Of a stretch of DNA of 64,000 bases, positions 15,662 through 23,554 are shown piece after piece. The position numbers were made by a program, and so were the translations under genes. Source of the stretch: an uncultured Akkermansia sp. (GTDB lineage Bacteria; Verrucomicrobiota; Verrucomicrobiia; Verrucomicrobiales; Akkermansiaceae); assembly GCA_904501975.1 (NCBI GenBank), contig CAJGCZ010000001.1:62001-126000 (forward strand), read 5' to 3'. Numbering within the stretch: position 1 is the first letter of the stretch; each line of letters begins with the position of its first letter. Under the pieces are notes generated by a model. It was not told the origin of the DNA, made no database searches, and worked only from the letters and a program-made list of their open reading frames with translations.

Positions 15662-16567
15662 TCAAATGCCCAAGCTTTGCTTGCGACGAAGGCATAAAAA
15701 TATAGCCCTGAGCAAACAACCATAGACCACCCTACGCTTAATCTTAACCTTGCCCGTTCCCAAGGTTGAGACACGCAAGAGCTCTATTGTCTTTTTACCC
15801 AACAGGGCCGGCAAAATCGATGCAAAACGCAAGCGGAAGGTGCCCAAGCGCAAGCAATAATCAATACCGTCATTCATGTACGAAGCTGCACGGTTCAGCC
15901 ATTTATGCGCATCAGAACATAAGTAATGGCGCCCTCGCGCTTCGTCTTCCTGCATGTCTCGCAAAATATTAATCAACTGCAAGCCTTGTCCGTAGCGAAT
16001 ACCGGCTTGCACCATCACCTCACTACGCTCAGGATTACAAAATCGCCCCTGCATGGTAGCATAACCAAGCTCGGTCCAAAACTCGCCCACACAACCTGCA
16101 ACGCAATAGGTGTAACGCCGTGTTTCTTCATCGCTATCTACGGTATCACGTTGCGAAAAAAACGTTAAATCCCACAACTGCCCTCGAATAATTGTGGCCA
16201 ACACTTTGCGGATAAGCGCCTTTTGTACTTCGTCAAATGTTTCAAGCGCAAGCAGGCAGCGAGGAAACTCCTGCAATAAAATCGCTTCGGCTTCATGCTC
16301 CACTTCGAGGTTCAACTCTCGGGATACGTCCTGTATATCAGCCTCATTCATGTTGCCGGAAATAGCATCAGCCATCCGTTGTAATACATGTATACGCAAT
16401 TCAGGAGAGGCAGAAGCATTATCAGCAACCGTATCCGTGGCGCGTGCCAGCATATATCCCAAGGCAACAGCCGGTCTCATTTCCTGAGGCAAAAAGCGAA
16501 TGGTCAGGTAAAAAGAACGAGAAACAGCCTTCAATAAATCTCCGGTTACATCAGTTGCCTTCATCAT
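15662..16567 (-). CDS. Squalene/phytoene synthase family protein
   Basis: 301 residues (300 if Met2 is used). Two aspartate-rich motifs that bind the diphosphate-magnesium clusters are present: LARATDTVAD (about residues 40-49) and LINILRDMQEDEARGRHYL (about 197-215), plus RSFYLTIRFLP near the N-terminus and YCVAGCVGEFW. The family condenses two C15 or C20 prenyl diphosphates head to head. Squalene or dehydrosqualene is the likely product; no carotenoid desaturase or hopene cyclase lies nearby, so the end product is open. The C-terminal tail is very basic and hydrophobic, suggesting membrane association. It is convergent with the FAD dehydrogenase gene, 10 nt apart. Confidence 0.85.
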   Translation of the reverse strand: MMKATDVTGDLLKAVSRSFYLTIRFLPQEMRPAVALGYMLARATDTVADNASASPELRIHVLQRMADAISGNMNEADIQDVSRELNLEVEHEAEAILLQEFPRCLLALETFDEVQKALIRKVLATIIRGQLWDLTFFSQRDTVDSDEETRRYTYCVAGCVGEFWTELGYATMQGRFCNPERSEVMVQAGIRYGQGLQLINILRDMQEDEARGRHYLCSDAHKWLNRAASYMNDGIDYCLRLGTFRLRFASILPALLGKKTIELLRVSTLGTGKVKIKRRVVYGCLLRAIFLCLRRKQSLGI

Positions 16568-16576
16568 TGCAAGGGT

Positions 16577-16605
16577 ATTATGCCGTATAGAGAGCCTGCG
16601 TGCAA
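16577..16605 (-). promoter_or_regulatory. Promoter of the squalene/phytoene synthase gene, near-leaderless
   Basis: Minus strand: -35 TTGCAC (16605-16600), 17-bp spacer, -10 CATAAT (16582-16577), 9 nt before the first ATG at 16567 and 12 nt before the second at 16564. Confidence 0.6.
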
Positions 16606-16635
16606 GGTTAATTTCCTCTAATCATGGGAATTTAC

Positions 16636-16664
16636 TTGATGTTCTGCACACTTAGGGGTATAAG
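16636..16664 (+). promoter_or_regulatory. Promoter of the HAD gene, leaderless configuration
   Basis: -35 TTGATG (16636-16641), 17-bp spacer, -10 TATAAG (16659-16664), only 6 nt before the ATG at 16671. Confidence 0.7.
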
Positions 16665-16670
16665 TTATTT

Positions 16671-17525
16671 ATGTCAATACCGCAGAATACCATCGCTCTC
16701 ATTTTTGATTTTGACCAAACTCTCAGCCCGCATAACATGCAGGAGGATACGATTTTTCCGGAATTCGGCATCAATGCAGAATTATTCTGGAAGAAATGCA
16801 ACGACAGAAGCAGAAACGAAGGATGGGACGGTGAGCTCAGTTATCTGAAAGAACTGCTGGACACCCTCAGCCTCGACGGCGTGAGCAATGATACCCTCAT
16901 GGAATTGGGTAAAAAATTGACCTTCTTTAAGGGGATTCCGGATTTTTTTCAAACATTTGAAGAAAAAGCACTAAGCCAAGAACACCGATATGCCGGTATT
17001 CATATCGAGTATTACATCATATCCAGTGGTATTAAGTCCATCATCGACGGCTCAGCTATCCGCCCGTACATGAAAGAGGTATTTGCCTGCGAGTTCAGTG
17101 AACTCAACGGCTGCATCAACTTCCCGAAACGCGTTATTTCGCACACCACGAAAACGCAATTCCTTTTTCGTATCAACAAGGGTATGCTGAAATATACCGA
17201 GGATGTGAACGACCACATGGACAGCGACTTGCGTCCCGTTCCCTTCCGCCACATGATTTACTTAGGAGACGGCCCCACCGATGTGCCCTGCTTTACCGTC
17301 ATGCGACAATTAGGCGGCACCAGTATTGCCGTATATAATCCGGCAGACCCGTCTCGCAAAAGCTTCCGTAAGTGCTACAATCTGAAATCCGGTCAGCAGC
17401 GAGTGGATTTCTTTGCTCCGGCAGATTACCGAGCCGGTAGCCATCTGTACAACATACTTGAAGAAACAGTACGGAACATAGCCGATAACATTCTTCACCA
17501 AATGCGCAGAGCAGAAAAGCAATAA
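16671..17525 (+). CDS. HAD superfamily phosphatase
   Basis: 284 residues. The HAD motif I is FDFDQTLSP (nucleophile Asp in DxDxT, about residues 13-19), motif II is likely IISSG (about 117-121), and motif III/IV is YLGDGPTDVPCF (about 207-218). The insertion between motifs I and II (FWKKCNDRSRNEGWDG...) is of the C1-cap type seen in phosphoserine phosphatase-like enzymes. It is presumably a cytoplasmic small-molecule phosphatase; the substrate is unknown. The start is set by the promoter ending 6 nt upstream, since an upstream Met in another frame has no coding signal. Divergent from the squalene synthase gene. Confidence 0.8.
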   Translation: MSIPQNTIALIFDFDQTLSPHNMQEDTIFPEFGINAELFWKKCNDRSRNEGWDGELSYLKELLDTLSLDGVSNDTLMELGKKLTFFKGIPDFFQTFEEKALSQEHRYAGIHIEYYIISSGIKSIIDGSAIRPYMKEVFACEFSELNGCINFPKRVISHTTKTQFLFRINKGMLKYTEDVNDHMDSDLRPVPFRHMIYLGDGPTDVPCFTVMRQLGGTSIAVYNPADPSRKSFRKCYNLKSGQQRVDFFAPADYRAGSHLYNILEETVRNIADNILHQMRRAEKQ

Positions 17526-17567
17526 CACGCGCCACTTGTTATCTTGAAAAACTGACTCATTCTATTC

Positions 17568-17596
17568 TTTACATGATAGCATGAATGTGCTATCTT
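17568..17596 (+). promoter_or_regulatory. argF promoter
   Basis: -35 TTTACA (17568-17573), 17-bp spacer, -10 TATCTT (17591-17596); leader about 20 nt containing AGGA 6 nt before the ATG at 17623, one of the few Shine-Dalgarno-like sites in the window. Confidence 0.55.
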
Positions 17597-17622
17597 CCCG
17601 CTTTCCACCAGCAGGAAACACC

Positions 17623-18537
17623 ATGAACCAGTTACTTTCCATCGAAGAATTGACAGGAGCTCAAATCTGCGAGCTGCTTGCATTGGGTCACAAACTCAAG
17701 GCGGAGCGCGGTACACATACAGAGCAACCGCTCGCCGGCCAAACATGGGCGTTAATTTTCTCTAAATCCTCCACCCGCACGCGTGTATCCTTTGAGGTGG
17801 GTATTTCTGAATTGGGCGGTCGCCCTATGTTCTTATCCACAAGAGACATTCAATTAGGCCGTGGCGAACCGATTAAAGATACAGCTCGTGTACTGGGGCG
17901 CATGATTCATGGCGCTATTATTCGCACTTACGGACAGGACGAAGTAGTTGATTTTGCCCACTACTCGGGGTTGCCCACCATCAATGCACTGACCGATTTG
18001 GAGCATCCCTGCCAGATTCTTGCTGACCTCCTGACCATTGAGGAAAAATACGGGGTTGGTTCATGGAAGGACATGAAAATAGCTTTCCTTGGCGATGTGG
18101 ATAATAATATGGGCCGCTCCTGGATGTGGGCAGCCAAGCACCTTGGTTTCACGCTTGCTCTGGCCGGTCCGGCACACGCTCTGCCGTCCAAAGAGACCTT
18201 GGAGGCCATCGACTATCCCGGTCTTATCTGCACAACCGATGCAGAGGAAGCAGTCCGAGGCGCTACTGTTATCAACACAGACACCTGGATTTCCATGGGG
18301 CAGGAAGCAGAAAAAGGTACTAAGGAGCAAGCATTCTTCCCCTATCAGGTAAATGCCGAGCTGCTGAAAGTAGCGGCCCCCAATCACAGCGTCTTCCATT
18401 GTCTCCCGGCATACCGTGGCTATGAAATCACAGACGAAGTATTGGAAGCCCACGCCAACATTATCTTTACAGAAGCAGAGAACCGCCTGCATGCACAAAA
18501 GGCTGTTCTTTATACCCTTGCAACCTCCGCAAAATAA
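17623..18537 (+). CDS. argF: Ornithine carbamoyltransferase
   Basis: 304 residues. It transfers carbamoyl from carbamoyl phosphate to ornithine, giving citrulline for ArgG. Key motifs: KSSTRTRVSFE (carbamoyl phosphate-binding STRT), DLEHPCQILADLLT (HPxQ) and FHCLPAYRG (ornithine-binding HCLP); DTWISMGQE corresponds to the SMG loop. Length fits OTCs, and HCLP favours OTCase over N-acetylornithine carbamoyltransferase. The ATG at 17623 is preferred to the in-frame ATG at 17581, which lies inside the promoter and extends the protein by 14 unrelated residues. Followed after 3 nt by sufE. Confidence 0.93.
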   Translation: MNQLLSIEELTGAQICELLALGHKLKAERGTHTEQPLAGQTWALIFSKSSTRTRVSFEVGISELGGRPMFLSTRDIQLGRGEPIKDTARVLGRMIHGAIIRTYGQDEVVDFAHYSGLPTINALTDLEHPCQILADLLTIEEKYGVGSWKDMKIAFLGDVDNNMGRSWMWAAKHLGFTLALAGPAHALPSKETLEAIDYPGLICTTDAEEAVRGATVINTDTWISMGQEAEKGTKEQAFFPYQVNAELLKVAAPNHSVFHCLPAYRGYEITDEVLEAHANIIFTEAENRLHAQKAVLYTLATSAK

Positions 18538-18540
18538 GCC

Positions 18541-18957
18541 ATGAGCTACGAGACTCGCATTGAGGCCTTATTAGACGACATGTCCATCTTTGAAGACTGG
18601 ACAGAGAAGTATGAGTTTATTATTTCTCTCGGCAGAAAGCTGCCCGCTATGCCCGATAAATACCGCAAACCCTGCAACCTAATTAAAGGCTGCCAAAGCA
18701 AAGTATGGGTAGGCACCGAGCAGGTTGACGGCAAAATGATGATTTATGCCGATAGCGATTCCCTTATCACGAAAGGTCTGATTGCCTTATTTATTCGACT
18801 GCTCTCCGGGCTTACCCCGGCAGAGATTCAACAGGCAAACCTGCATCGCTTGGATGAATGCGGCCTAAAAGAGCATTTAGCCACCACCCGTGCTAATGCT
18901 CTGTCCACCATGGCTGCCACCATTCAAAAAGAGGCCAAAGCTATGGCTAACTCCTGA
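18541..18957 (+). CDS. sufE: SufE family sulfur acceptor
   Basis: 138 residues. SufE takes persulfide sulfur from the cysteine desulfurase SufS and passes it to the SufBCD Fe-S scaffold. The active cysteine is Cys51 in LIKGCQSKVWV, and the AMPDKYR segment before it is typical. Length is normal. It is 3 nt behind argF and 30 nt before the methyltransferase gene, so co-transcribed; no sufS, sufB, sufC or sufD is nearby. The Fe-S demand of NrdG and other anaerobic enzymes in the window fits a Suf-type system. Confidence 0.92.
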   Translation: MSYETRIEALLDDMSIFEDWTEKYEFIISLGRKLPAMPDKYRKPCNLIKGCQSKVWVGTEQVDGKMMIYADSDSLITKGLIALFIRLLSGLTPAEIQQANLHRLDECGLKEHLATTRANALSTMAATIQKEAKAMANS

Positions 18958-18987
18958 TTTGCCAAAACCTGACCATTCTACCACTCC

Positions 18988-19869
18988 ATGAATGAACTGG
19001 AAGTCCTCATCAGTGAGCGCCAAAAGCGCTTACCGGCACAAACGGATGCGTATCGCATCTCAGATGGTTCACCGTGGCAGAATGTCTTTATAGATGCCTT
19101 GGCAGACCGTATTCTCGTATCATTGCGAGACACCGCCTTGCCTCCCAAGTTGAAAACATTGCTCTGCGAGCTTAACCTGCCCGTATACCTGAAGCGCTTG
19201 GATAACGATGTGAAGGAAGCTCCCCAGCACTTGTGCGGACCGGAGGTGGACCCACGTTTCCCCATATCTGAAAACGGCGTACGCTACATCATGGATATGG
19301 AAGCCGGTTATTCACAAGGTATTTTCTTAGACCAGAGAGATAACCGAGCCGAGGTAAAACAGAGATGCAGCGAAGGCATGCGCCTGCTGAACACTTTTTC
19401 CTACACCGGGGCTTTCTCTGTATGTGCAGCTCTCAGCGGGGCTGTCACCACTACGCTCGATTTGGCTCAACCCTGCTTAGACTGGTGCAAAGAGAATATG
19501 CAGCTCAACGGTATCGATTTCCGGCAGCATTACTTCTGCAAGGGAGATACCCTGCACTGGCTGGAGCGTTTTGCTAAACAAGGGCGCCTCTTCGACGCCA
19601 TTGTGCTCGACCCCCCTACCTTCTCACGCGATGCTAAAGGCCGCATCTGGCGCGTGGAAAAAGACTATGCAAAACTGGTAGCAAAGGCAAAAGCCTGTCT
19701 TGCCCCCGGTGGCTGGATGCTGTGCACCACGAATTGCCGTAAACTGTCTCCTGCCGATTTTCGTAATATGGTAGCACAAGGGGCACCCGGTGCTAAACTG
19801 ACCACATCTGCCATGACCTTTGATTTTGATGGCGAGCAATACCTCAAAACAGTGTGGGTGGATGCTTAA
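18988..19869 (+). CDS. Class I SAM-dependent methyltransferase, RlmI/RlmK-like
   Basis: 293 residues with the Rossmann methyltransferase motifs: LLNTFSYTGAFSVCAAL (motif I with the AdoMet loop), TTTLDLAQPCLDWCKEN (acidic motif II) and VLDPPTFSRD (DPPxF, motif IV). The substrate-facing segment GYSQGIFLDQRDNR upstream is diagnostic of the RlmI/RlmK group that methylates 23S rRNA. The N-terminal PUA domain of RlmI is short or missing. rRNA is the likely substrate, though individual members may act on other RNAs. Last gene of the argF-sufE run. Confidence 0.82.
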   Translation: MNELEVLISERQKRLPAQTDAYRISDGSPWQNVFIDALADRILVSLRDTALPPKLKTLLCELNLPVYLKRLDNDVKEAPQHLCGPEVDPRFPISENGVRYIMDMEAGYSQGIFLDQRDNRAEVKQRCSEGMRLLNTFSYTGAFSVCAALSGAVTTTLDLAQPCLDWCKENMQLNGIDFRQHYFCKGDTLHWLERFAKQGRLFDAIVLDPPTFSRDAKGRIWRVEKDYAKLVAKAKACLAPGGWMLCTTNCRKLSPADFRNMVAQGAPGAKLTTSAMTFDFDGEQYLKTVWVDA

Positions 19870-20012
19870 TTAAGCATTTTCCGTTCTACACTATACTGTG
19901 TATCATTTTTACTCTTATCGGAAATTTGCACGCTACATCTTGTGCTATCATTTTATCAATATAGCCGCAAAGTTTTAAGCTGCCAAAGTTCCCTTAACCC
20001 TTGCTCTATCGC

Positions 20013-20037
20013 GTGTCATCATGGCTTATCATGACAC
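20013..20037. repeat. Inverted repeat upstream of nrdD
   Basis: Perfect 7-bp arms GTGTCAT (20013-20019) and ATGACAC (20031-20037) with an 11-nt centre. It could be a regulator site; the regulator is unknown. Confidence 0.4.
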
Positions 20038-20078
20038 AGCAAACAGCGTGTGCTATCTATTAGCGCAGCTTCCGGCAC

Positions 20079-20094
20079 ATACAATATATAGTGG
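20079..20094. promoter_or_regulatory. NrdR box
   Basis: ATACAATATATAGTGG matches the 16-bp NrdR consensus ACACWATATATWGTGT at 14 positions. NrdR is the ATP-cone repressor of ribonucleotide reductase genes, and nrdD begins 226 bp downstream. The usual second box about two or three helical turns away was not found. Confidence 0.7.
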
Positions 20095-20165
20095 CACAAG
20101 AGGCTTGTTTATCCAATATCTGGATTTTTACGGCTAAAAAATTATTTCGTGAAAAGTGGTTGTTT

Positions 20166-20195
20166 TTGACATTTCTGCTTGCCACCTCATGTAAA
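20166..20195 (+). promoter_or_regulatory. Possible nrdD promoter
   Basis: TTGACA (20166-20171) with an 18-bp spacer to TGTAAA (20190-20195). The -35 is perfect and the -10 is poor; a leader of over 100 nt would result. Confidence 0.4.
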
Positions 20196-20320
20196 AAATG
20201 ATAAAGTTCCAACGTTAGCCGGACACTACCGGACCAAAAGCCACAACAAGACTATAAGCATCCGAAAAGACGCTTACTGTGGAACGATACACTTCTCAAA
20301 AAAAAAGCAGCTCTCCAGCC

Positions 20321-22438
20321 ATGCCACAAATTATCAAACGAAACGGAAAACGCGAACGCTTCGAGGCCTACAAAGTACAGCAGGCCATCGAAAAGGCGTT
20401 CCATGCCTCACAGGAAGAATATAATCCCTTGGTATATGCAAATGTCTTAGACGCTCTTCGCAACGAGGAATATCTGCCTGTAGAAAAGGTTCAGGACCTG
20501 ATTGAAAGCGAATTGATGAGAGCCGGCGCTTATGAAACAGCCCGCAACTTCATTAAGTACCGTTTCCTCCACAAGCTGCAGCGCGAGCAAATTGCCGGTG
20601 TATACCAGGGTAACACATGGGTAGACTGCAAGCAGACGATTGATGAATACGTAGGCAATACAGACTGGCGCATCAAGGCTAACTCCAACACTACCTACTC
20701 CAACGCCGGTTTGGTAAACAACACGGCCGGTAAGGTGATTGCTAACTACTGGCTGGATCAAGTGTATACCCCGGAGGAAGGTGCTGCCCACCGCAATGGC
20801 GACTACCACATTCACGACCTGGATTGCCTTACCGGTTACTGCGCAGGTTGGAGTCTCCGCAACTTGCTTAACGAGGGCTTCAACGGTGTGCGCAGCCGCG
20901 TCAACAGCCGTCCCCCGCGCCACTTCCGCGAGGCTCTTGGCCAGATGGCTAACTTCTTAGGCATTCTGCAGAGTGAATGGGCCGGTGCTCAGGCTTTCAG
21001 CTCCTTCGATACTTATCTGTCCCCGTACCTCTTCCGCGACCAGCTGCCGTACACAGCCGTTAAGAAGGCTCTGCGCAATTTCGTTTACAACCTGAACGTG
21101 CCCTCTCGCTGGGGTCAAAGCCCCTTCACCAATGTAACGATTGACTGGACTGTGCCGCGCGACCTGCGCGACCAGCCGCCGTCATCCGGCAACGCTCACA
21201 TCTTCGAGGGTATTGAAGACGAGGCTTTGCTTGCCAAGGCTAAGGAGCGTGGTGTTGATTCTCTCACCTCCATGACCTACAAGCACTTCCAGCCTGAAAT
21301 GAACATCATTCAGCGCGCCTTCTACGAAGTGCTTACAGAAGGTGACAGCACCGGCCAGCCCTTCACATTCCCCATTCCCACAGTAAACATTACTGAGGAC
21401 TTTGACTGGGAGGGTGAAAACGTGCTGCTGCTGTTTGAGAACGCAGCCAAGATTGGTTCTTCCTACTTCCAGAACTTCATCGGTTCTCAGTATAAGGTAG
21501 ATGAGAACGGCAATCGCGTCATTGACGAAGAAGCCTACAAGCCGGATGCCGTACGCTCCATGTGCTGTCGTTTGCAGCTCGACCTGCGCGAGCTCCTCAA
21601 GCGTGGTGGTGGTCTCTTCGGTTCTGCAGAAATGACCGGTTCCATCGGTGTTGTTACCATTAACATGGCTCGTTTGGGCTACCTGTACAAGGGCAACAAG
21701 AACCTCTTGTACACCAAGCTGGGTGAGCTGATGGATTTGGCTAAGGATACCCTTGAGAAGAAGCGTGTCTTCATCAACACGCTCTACCAGCGAGGCCTCT
21801 ATCCCTACACCAAGCGTTACCTGCCGCACCTGCGCAACCACTTCTCCACCATTGGTCTGAATGGTATTAACGAAATGCTGCGCAACTTCTCCGGCGATAC
21901 AATGACCACCTCCACCCCGGAAGGCATTGCCTTTGCAGAGGATATCCTCCACTTCATGCGCGAGCGTATCCGTGGCTACCAGGAGCAAACAGGTAACCTC
22001 TACAACTTGGAGGCTACCCCCGCAGAAGGCACCACACACCGCTTTGCCCGCGAAGACCTCAAGCGTTACCCGGACATCATCCAGTCCGGTACGCCCGGTC
22101 ACCGTTACTACACGAACAGCTCTCAGCTGCCGGCCGGTTACACGCACGACCTCTTCAAGGCTCTGCAAATGCAGGACAAGCTGCAGTGCTGCTACACCGG
22201 CGGTACCGTATTCCACATGTACATGAACGAGGCTATTTCCTCCCCGGAAGCCTGCCGCGACATCGTACGCAAGGTATTGTCCAACTTCAAGATGCCTTAC
22301 ATTACCGTCACCCCGCTCTTCTCCGTATGTGATAAGCACGGCTACCTCAAGGGTCGCCACGACTACTGCCCGCTGTGTGACGAAGAGCTTATTGCTAAGG
22401 CTCGCTCTGAGGAGCAGCCCGAACTTCCTCTGTTCTGA
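20321..22438 (+). CDS. nrdD: Anaerobic (class III) ribonucleoside-triphosphate reductase, catalytic chain lacking the glycyl-radical loop
   Basis: 705 residues. The N-terminal ATP-cone (PQIIKRNGKRERFEAYKVQ, residues 2-20) provides allosteric control and is followed by the catalytic barrel: GDYHIHDLDCLTGYCAGWS, SVMCCRLQLD-type active cysteines in VRSMCCRLQLD, and RGGGLFGSAEMTGSIG. The C-terminus has the zinc-site remnants VCDKHGYLKGRHDYCPLCDEE, then ends in LPLF with a true stop (TGA 22436). Single-chain NrdDs continue directly into the glycyl-radical RVxGY loop; here that loop is encoded by the next gene in another frame. It makes dNTPs under anoxia. Start at 20321 is the first Met matching the ATP-cone; a GTG 14 codons upstream is disfavoured. 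Confidence 0.93.
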   Translation: MPQIIKRNGKRERFEAYKVQQAIEKAFHASQEEYNPLVYANVLDALRNEEYLPVEKVQDLIESELMRAGAYETARNFIKYRFLHKLQREQIAGVYQGNTWVDCKQTIDEYVGNTDWRIKANSNTTYSNAGLVNNTAGKVIANYWLDQVYTPEEGAAHRNGDYHIHDLDCLTGYCAGWSLRNLLNEGFNGVRSRVNSRPPRHFREALGQMANFLGILQSEWAGAQAFSSFDTYLSPYLFRDQLPYTAVKKALRNFVYNLNVPSRWGQSPFTNVTIDWTVPRDLRDQPPSSGNAHIFEGIEDEALLAKAKERGVDSLTSMTYKHFQPEMNIIQRAFYEVLTEGDSTGQPFTFPIPTVNITEDFDWEGENVLLLFENAAKIGSSYFQNFIGSQYKVDENGNRVIDEEAYKPDAVRSMCCRLQLDLRELLKRGGGLFGSAEMTGSIGVVTINMARLGYLYKGNKNLLYTKLGELMDLAKDTLEKKRVFINTLYQRGLYPYTKRYLPHLRNHFSTIGLNGINEMLRNFSGDTMTTSTPEGIAFAEDILHFMRERIRGYQEQTGNLYNLEATPAEGTTHRFAREDLKRYPDIIQSGTPGHRYYTNSSQLPAGYTHDLFKALQMQDKLQCCYTGGTVFHMYMNEAISSPEACRDIVRKVLSNFKMPYITVTPLFSVCDKHGYLKGRHDYCPLCDEELIAKARSEEQPELPLF

Positions 22439-22482
22439 TTGAACGCATCATCAACCATTAACCATCCACCATACGCCACATT

Positions 22483-22698
22483 ATGAGCGATACAGAAATC
22501 AAACCCGTAGTAAAAACAGACGAGCAAATCCTCGCTGAACACGAGTCTGAGCGCACCAAGTGCACTGTCTATACCCGCGTGATGGGCTACCATCGTCCGG
22601 TAGAAACCTTCAACGCAGGCAAGCAGGGTGAGTTTGAAGAGCGTGCGCACTTCGAAGAACCCGGCTGCGGTTGCGGCTGTGATGCTATTCTCAAGTAA
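22483..22698 (+). CDS. Stand-alone glycyl-radical domain of class III ribonucleotide reductase
   Basis: 71 residues. KCTVYTRVMGYHRPVETFNAGKQ matches in two parts (CTVYTRVMGYHRPV, then ETFNAGKQGEFEER) the NrdD C-terminal radical loop, with Gly35 as the predicted radical site. An acidic N-terminal tail (1-25) and a CGCGC ending are extra. It starts 44 nt after the nrdD stop and lies in a different frame, so it is a separate protein rather than a stop-codon readthrough. It would have to dock into NrdD so that Gly35 reaches the active-site cysteine, comparable in principle to the YfiD spare part of pyruvate formate-lyase. Followed by nrdG. Confidence 0.85.
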   Translation: MSDTEIKPVVKTDEQILAEHESERTKCTVYTRVMGYHRPVETFNAGKQGEFEERAHFEEPGCGCGCDAILK

Positions 22699-22740
22699 CA
22701 CGCGGTAAGCCCGGCCACAGCGTCAAGGCTATACCATTCA

Positions 22741-22797
22741 GCCCGTAACGGAGCAGAGCTTATTCTAAGATTTATCATCTGTCCGTTACGGGCGTAT
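22741..22797 (+). terminator. Hairpin between the radical-domain gene and nrdG
   Basis: Perfect 12-bp arms (GCCCGTAACGGA 22741-22752, TCCGTTACGGGC 22782-22793) with a 29-nt loop, followed by GTATTTTC. It could be a partial terminator setting the ratio of reductase to activase. Confidence 0.5.
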
Positions 22798-22818
22798 TTT
22801 CTCTACAATTTCCCCTAC

Positions 22819-23523
22819 ATGAGAAATCATCCGGTAGATATTACGCCACTCACCTTTCTTGATTACCCCAAGAAAGCAGCCTGTATCATGTGGTACACGG
22901 GCTGCAACTTGCGTTGCCCCTATTGCTACAATCCGGAATTAGTACTGGGGCACAGCAATTCTCAAATTGATGAAATGGCCTTTCTTAAGGAGCGCCGCTT
23001 CTTTTTGGATGCTGTAGTGCTCTCAGGCGGGGAAATTACTCTGCAACCGCACCTGCGTGAGCTGTGCGAGGATATTAAGAAGCTTGGCTACCTCATTAAG
23101 ATTGACACTAACGGAAGTAATCCGCAGGTGCTGCGAGAGCTGTTGGACCACAAGCTCATTGACTACGTGGCCATGGACAATAAAATGCCCTCTGAGCGCT
23201 CATGGAAAATTGCCGGTGGGGTGCGCTTATTTGATCGCTTTGCGGAGAGTTTAGCCATCTTAACCCAAAGTGAAATTCCGTTTGAGATTCGCACCACCGT
23301 GCACCCGGAGCTCTTAGATGAGGCCGATATCATTCACATGGTGCGAGAGAGCCACGCTTTGGGGTACAACGGCACCTATTACTTGCAATATTTCTTCAAT
23401 GCAGGCACCACACTGGGCAATATGAAGCCCCCTACCCGCCGCTACGACCGCGATATGCTCAACCACCATGCCCCCCTGCCCATCGGCTACCGAAACTTCC
23501 CGGAGGATAGAGGTAAGATGTAA
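22819..23523 (+). CDS. nrdG: Anaerobic ribonucleotide reductase activating protein (radical SAM)
   Basis: 234 residues. A radical SAM enzyme that uses a [4Fe-4S] cluster and AdoMet to install the glycyl radical. The cluster cysteines are Cys29, Cys33 and Cys36 in CNLRCPYC, preceded by TFLDYPKKAACIMWYTG, the usual NrdG opening; VLSGGEITLQ is the GGE-type AdoMet motif. Its radical acceptor here should be the separate 71-residue protein two positions upstream. A TACAAT sequence 9 nt before the ATG could be a -10 box, but the -35 is poor. Confidence 0.92.
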   Translation: MRNHPVDITPLTFLDYPKKAACIMWYTGCNLRCPYCYNPELVLGHSNSQIDEMAFLKERRFFLDAVVLSGGEITLQPHLRELCEDIKKLGYLIKIDTNGSNPQVLRELLDHKLIDYVAMDNKMPSERSWKIAGGVRLFDRFAESLAILTQSEIPFEIRTTVHPELLDEADIIHMVRESHALGYNGTYYLQYFFNAGTTLGNMKPPTRRYDRDMLNHHAPLPIGYRNFPEDRGKM

Positions 23524-23554
23524 ACACGTTTAACCCGGTAACGACGGCCACTCT

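Larger units (their letters stand above)
19870..20320 (+). promoter_or_regulatory. 450-bp regulatory region upstream of nrdD
   Basis: No credible gene is seen. The region holds an ACACTATACTGTGT palindrome-like stretch (about 19889), an inverted repeat GTGTCAT-N11-ATGACAC (20013-20037), an NrdR-box match (20079-20094) and a weak TTGACA/TGTAAA promoter (20166-20195). The length and number of motifs suggest nrdD is tightly controlled. Confidence 0.5.

Noticed and set aside
20045..20062. Second NrdR box near the first
   Set aside because: Only about half of the consensus positions match at the expected 31-32 bp spacing.
21182..22360. Long open frame (392 codons) on the minus strand opposite nrdD
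   Set aside because: A shadow of nrdD; no domain or start signal.
22436..22482. TGA of nrdD as selenocysteine or readthrough codon joining the radical domain
   Set aside because: The radical domain is in another frame with its own ATG, and the in-frame continuation after TGA is not conserved and soon meets another stop.
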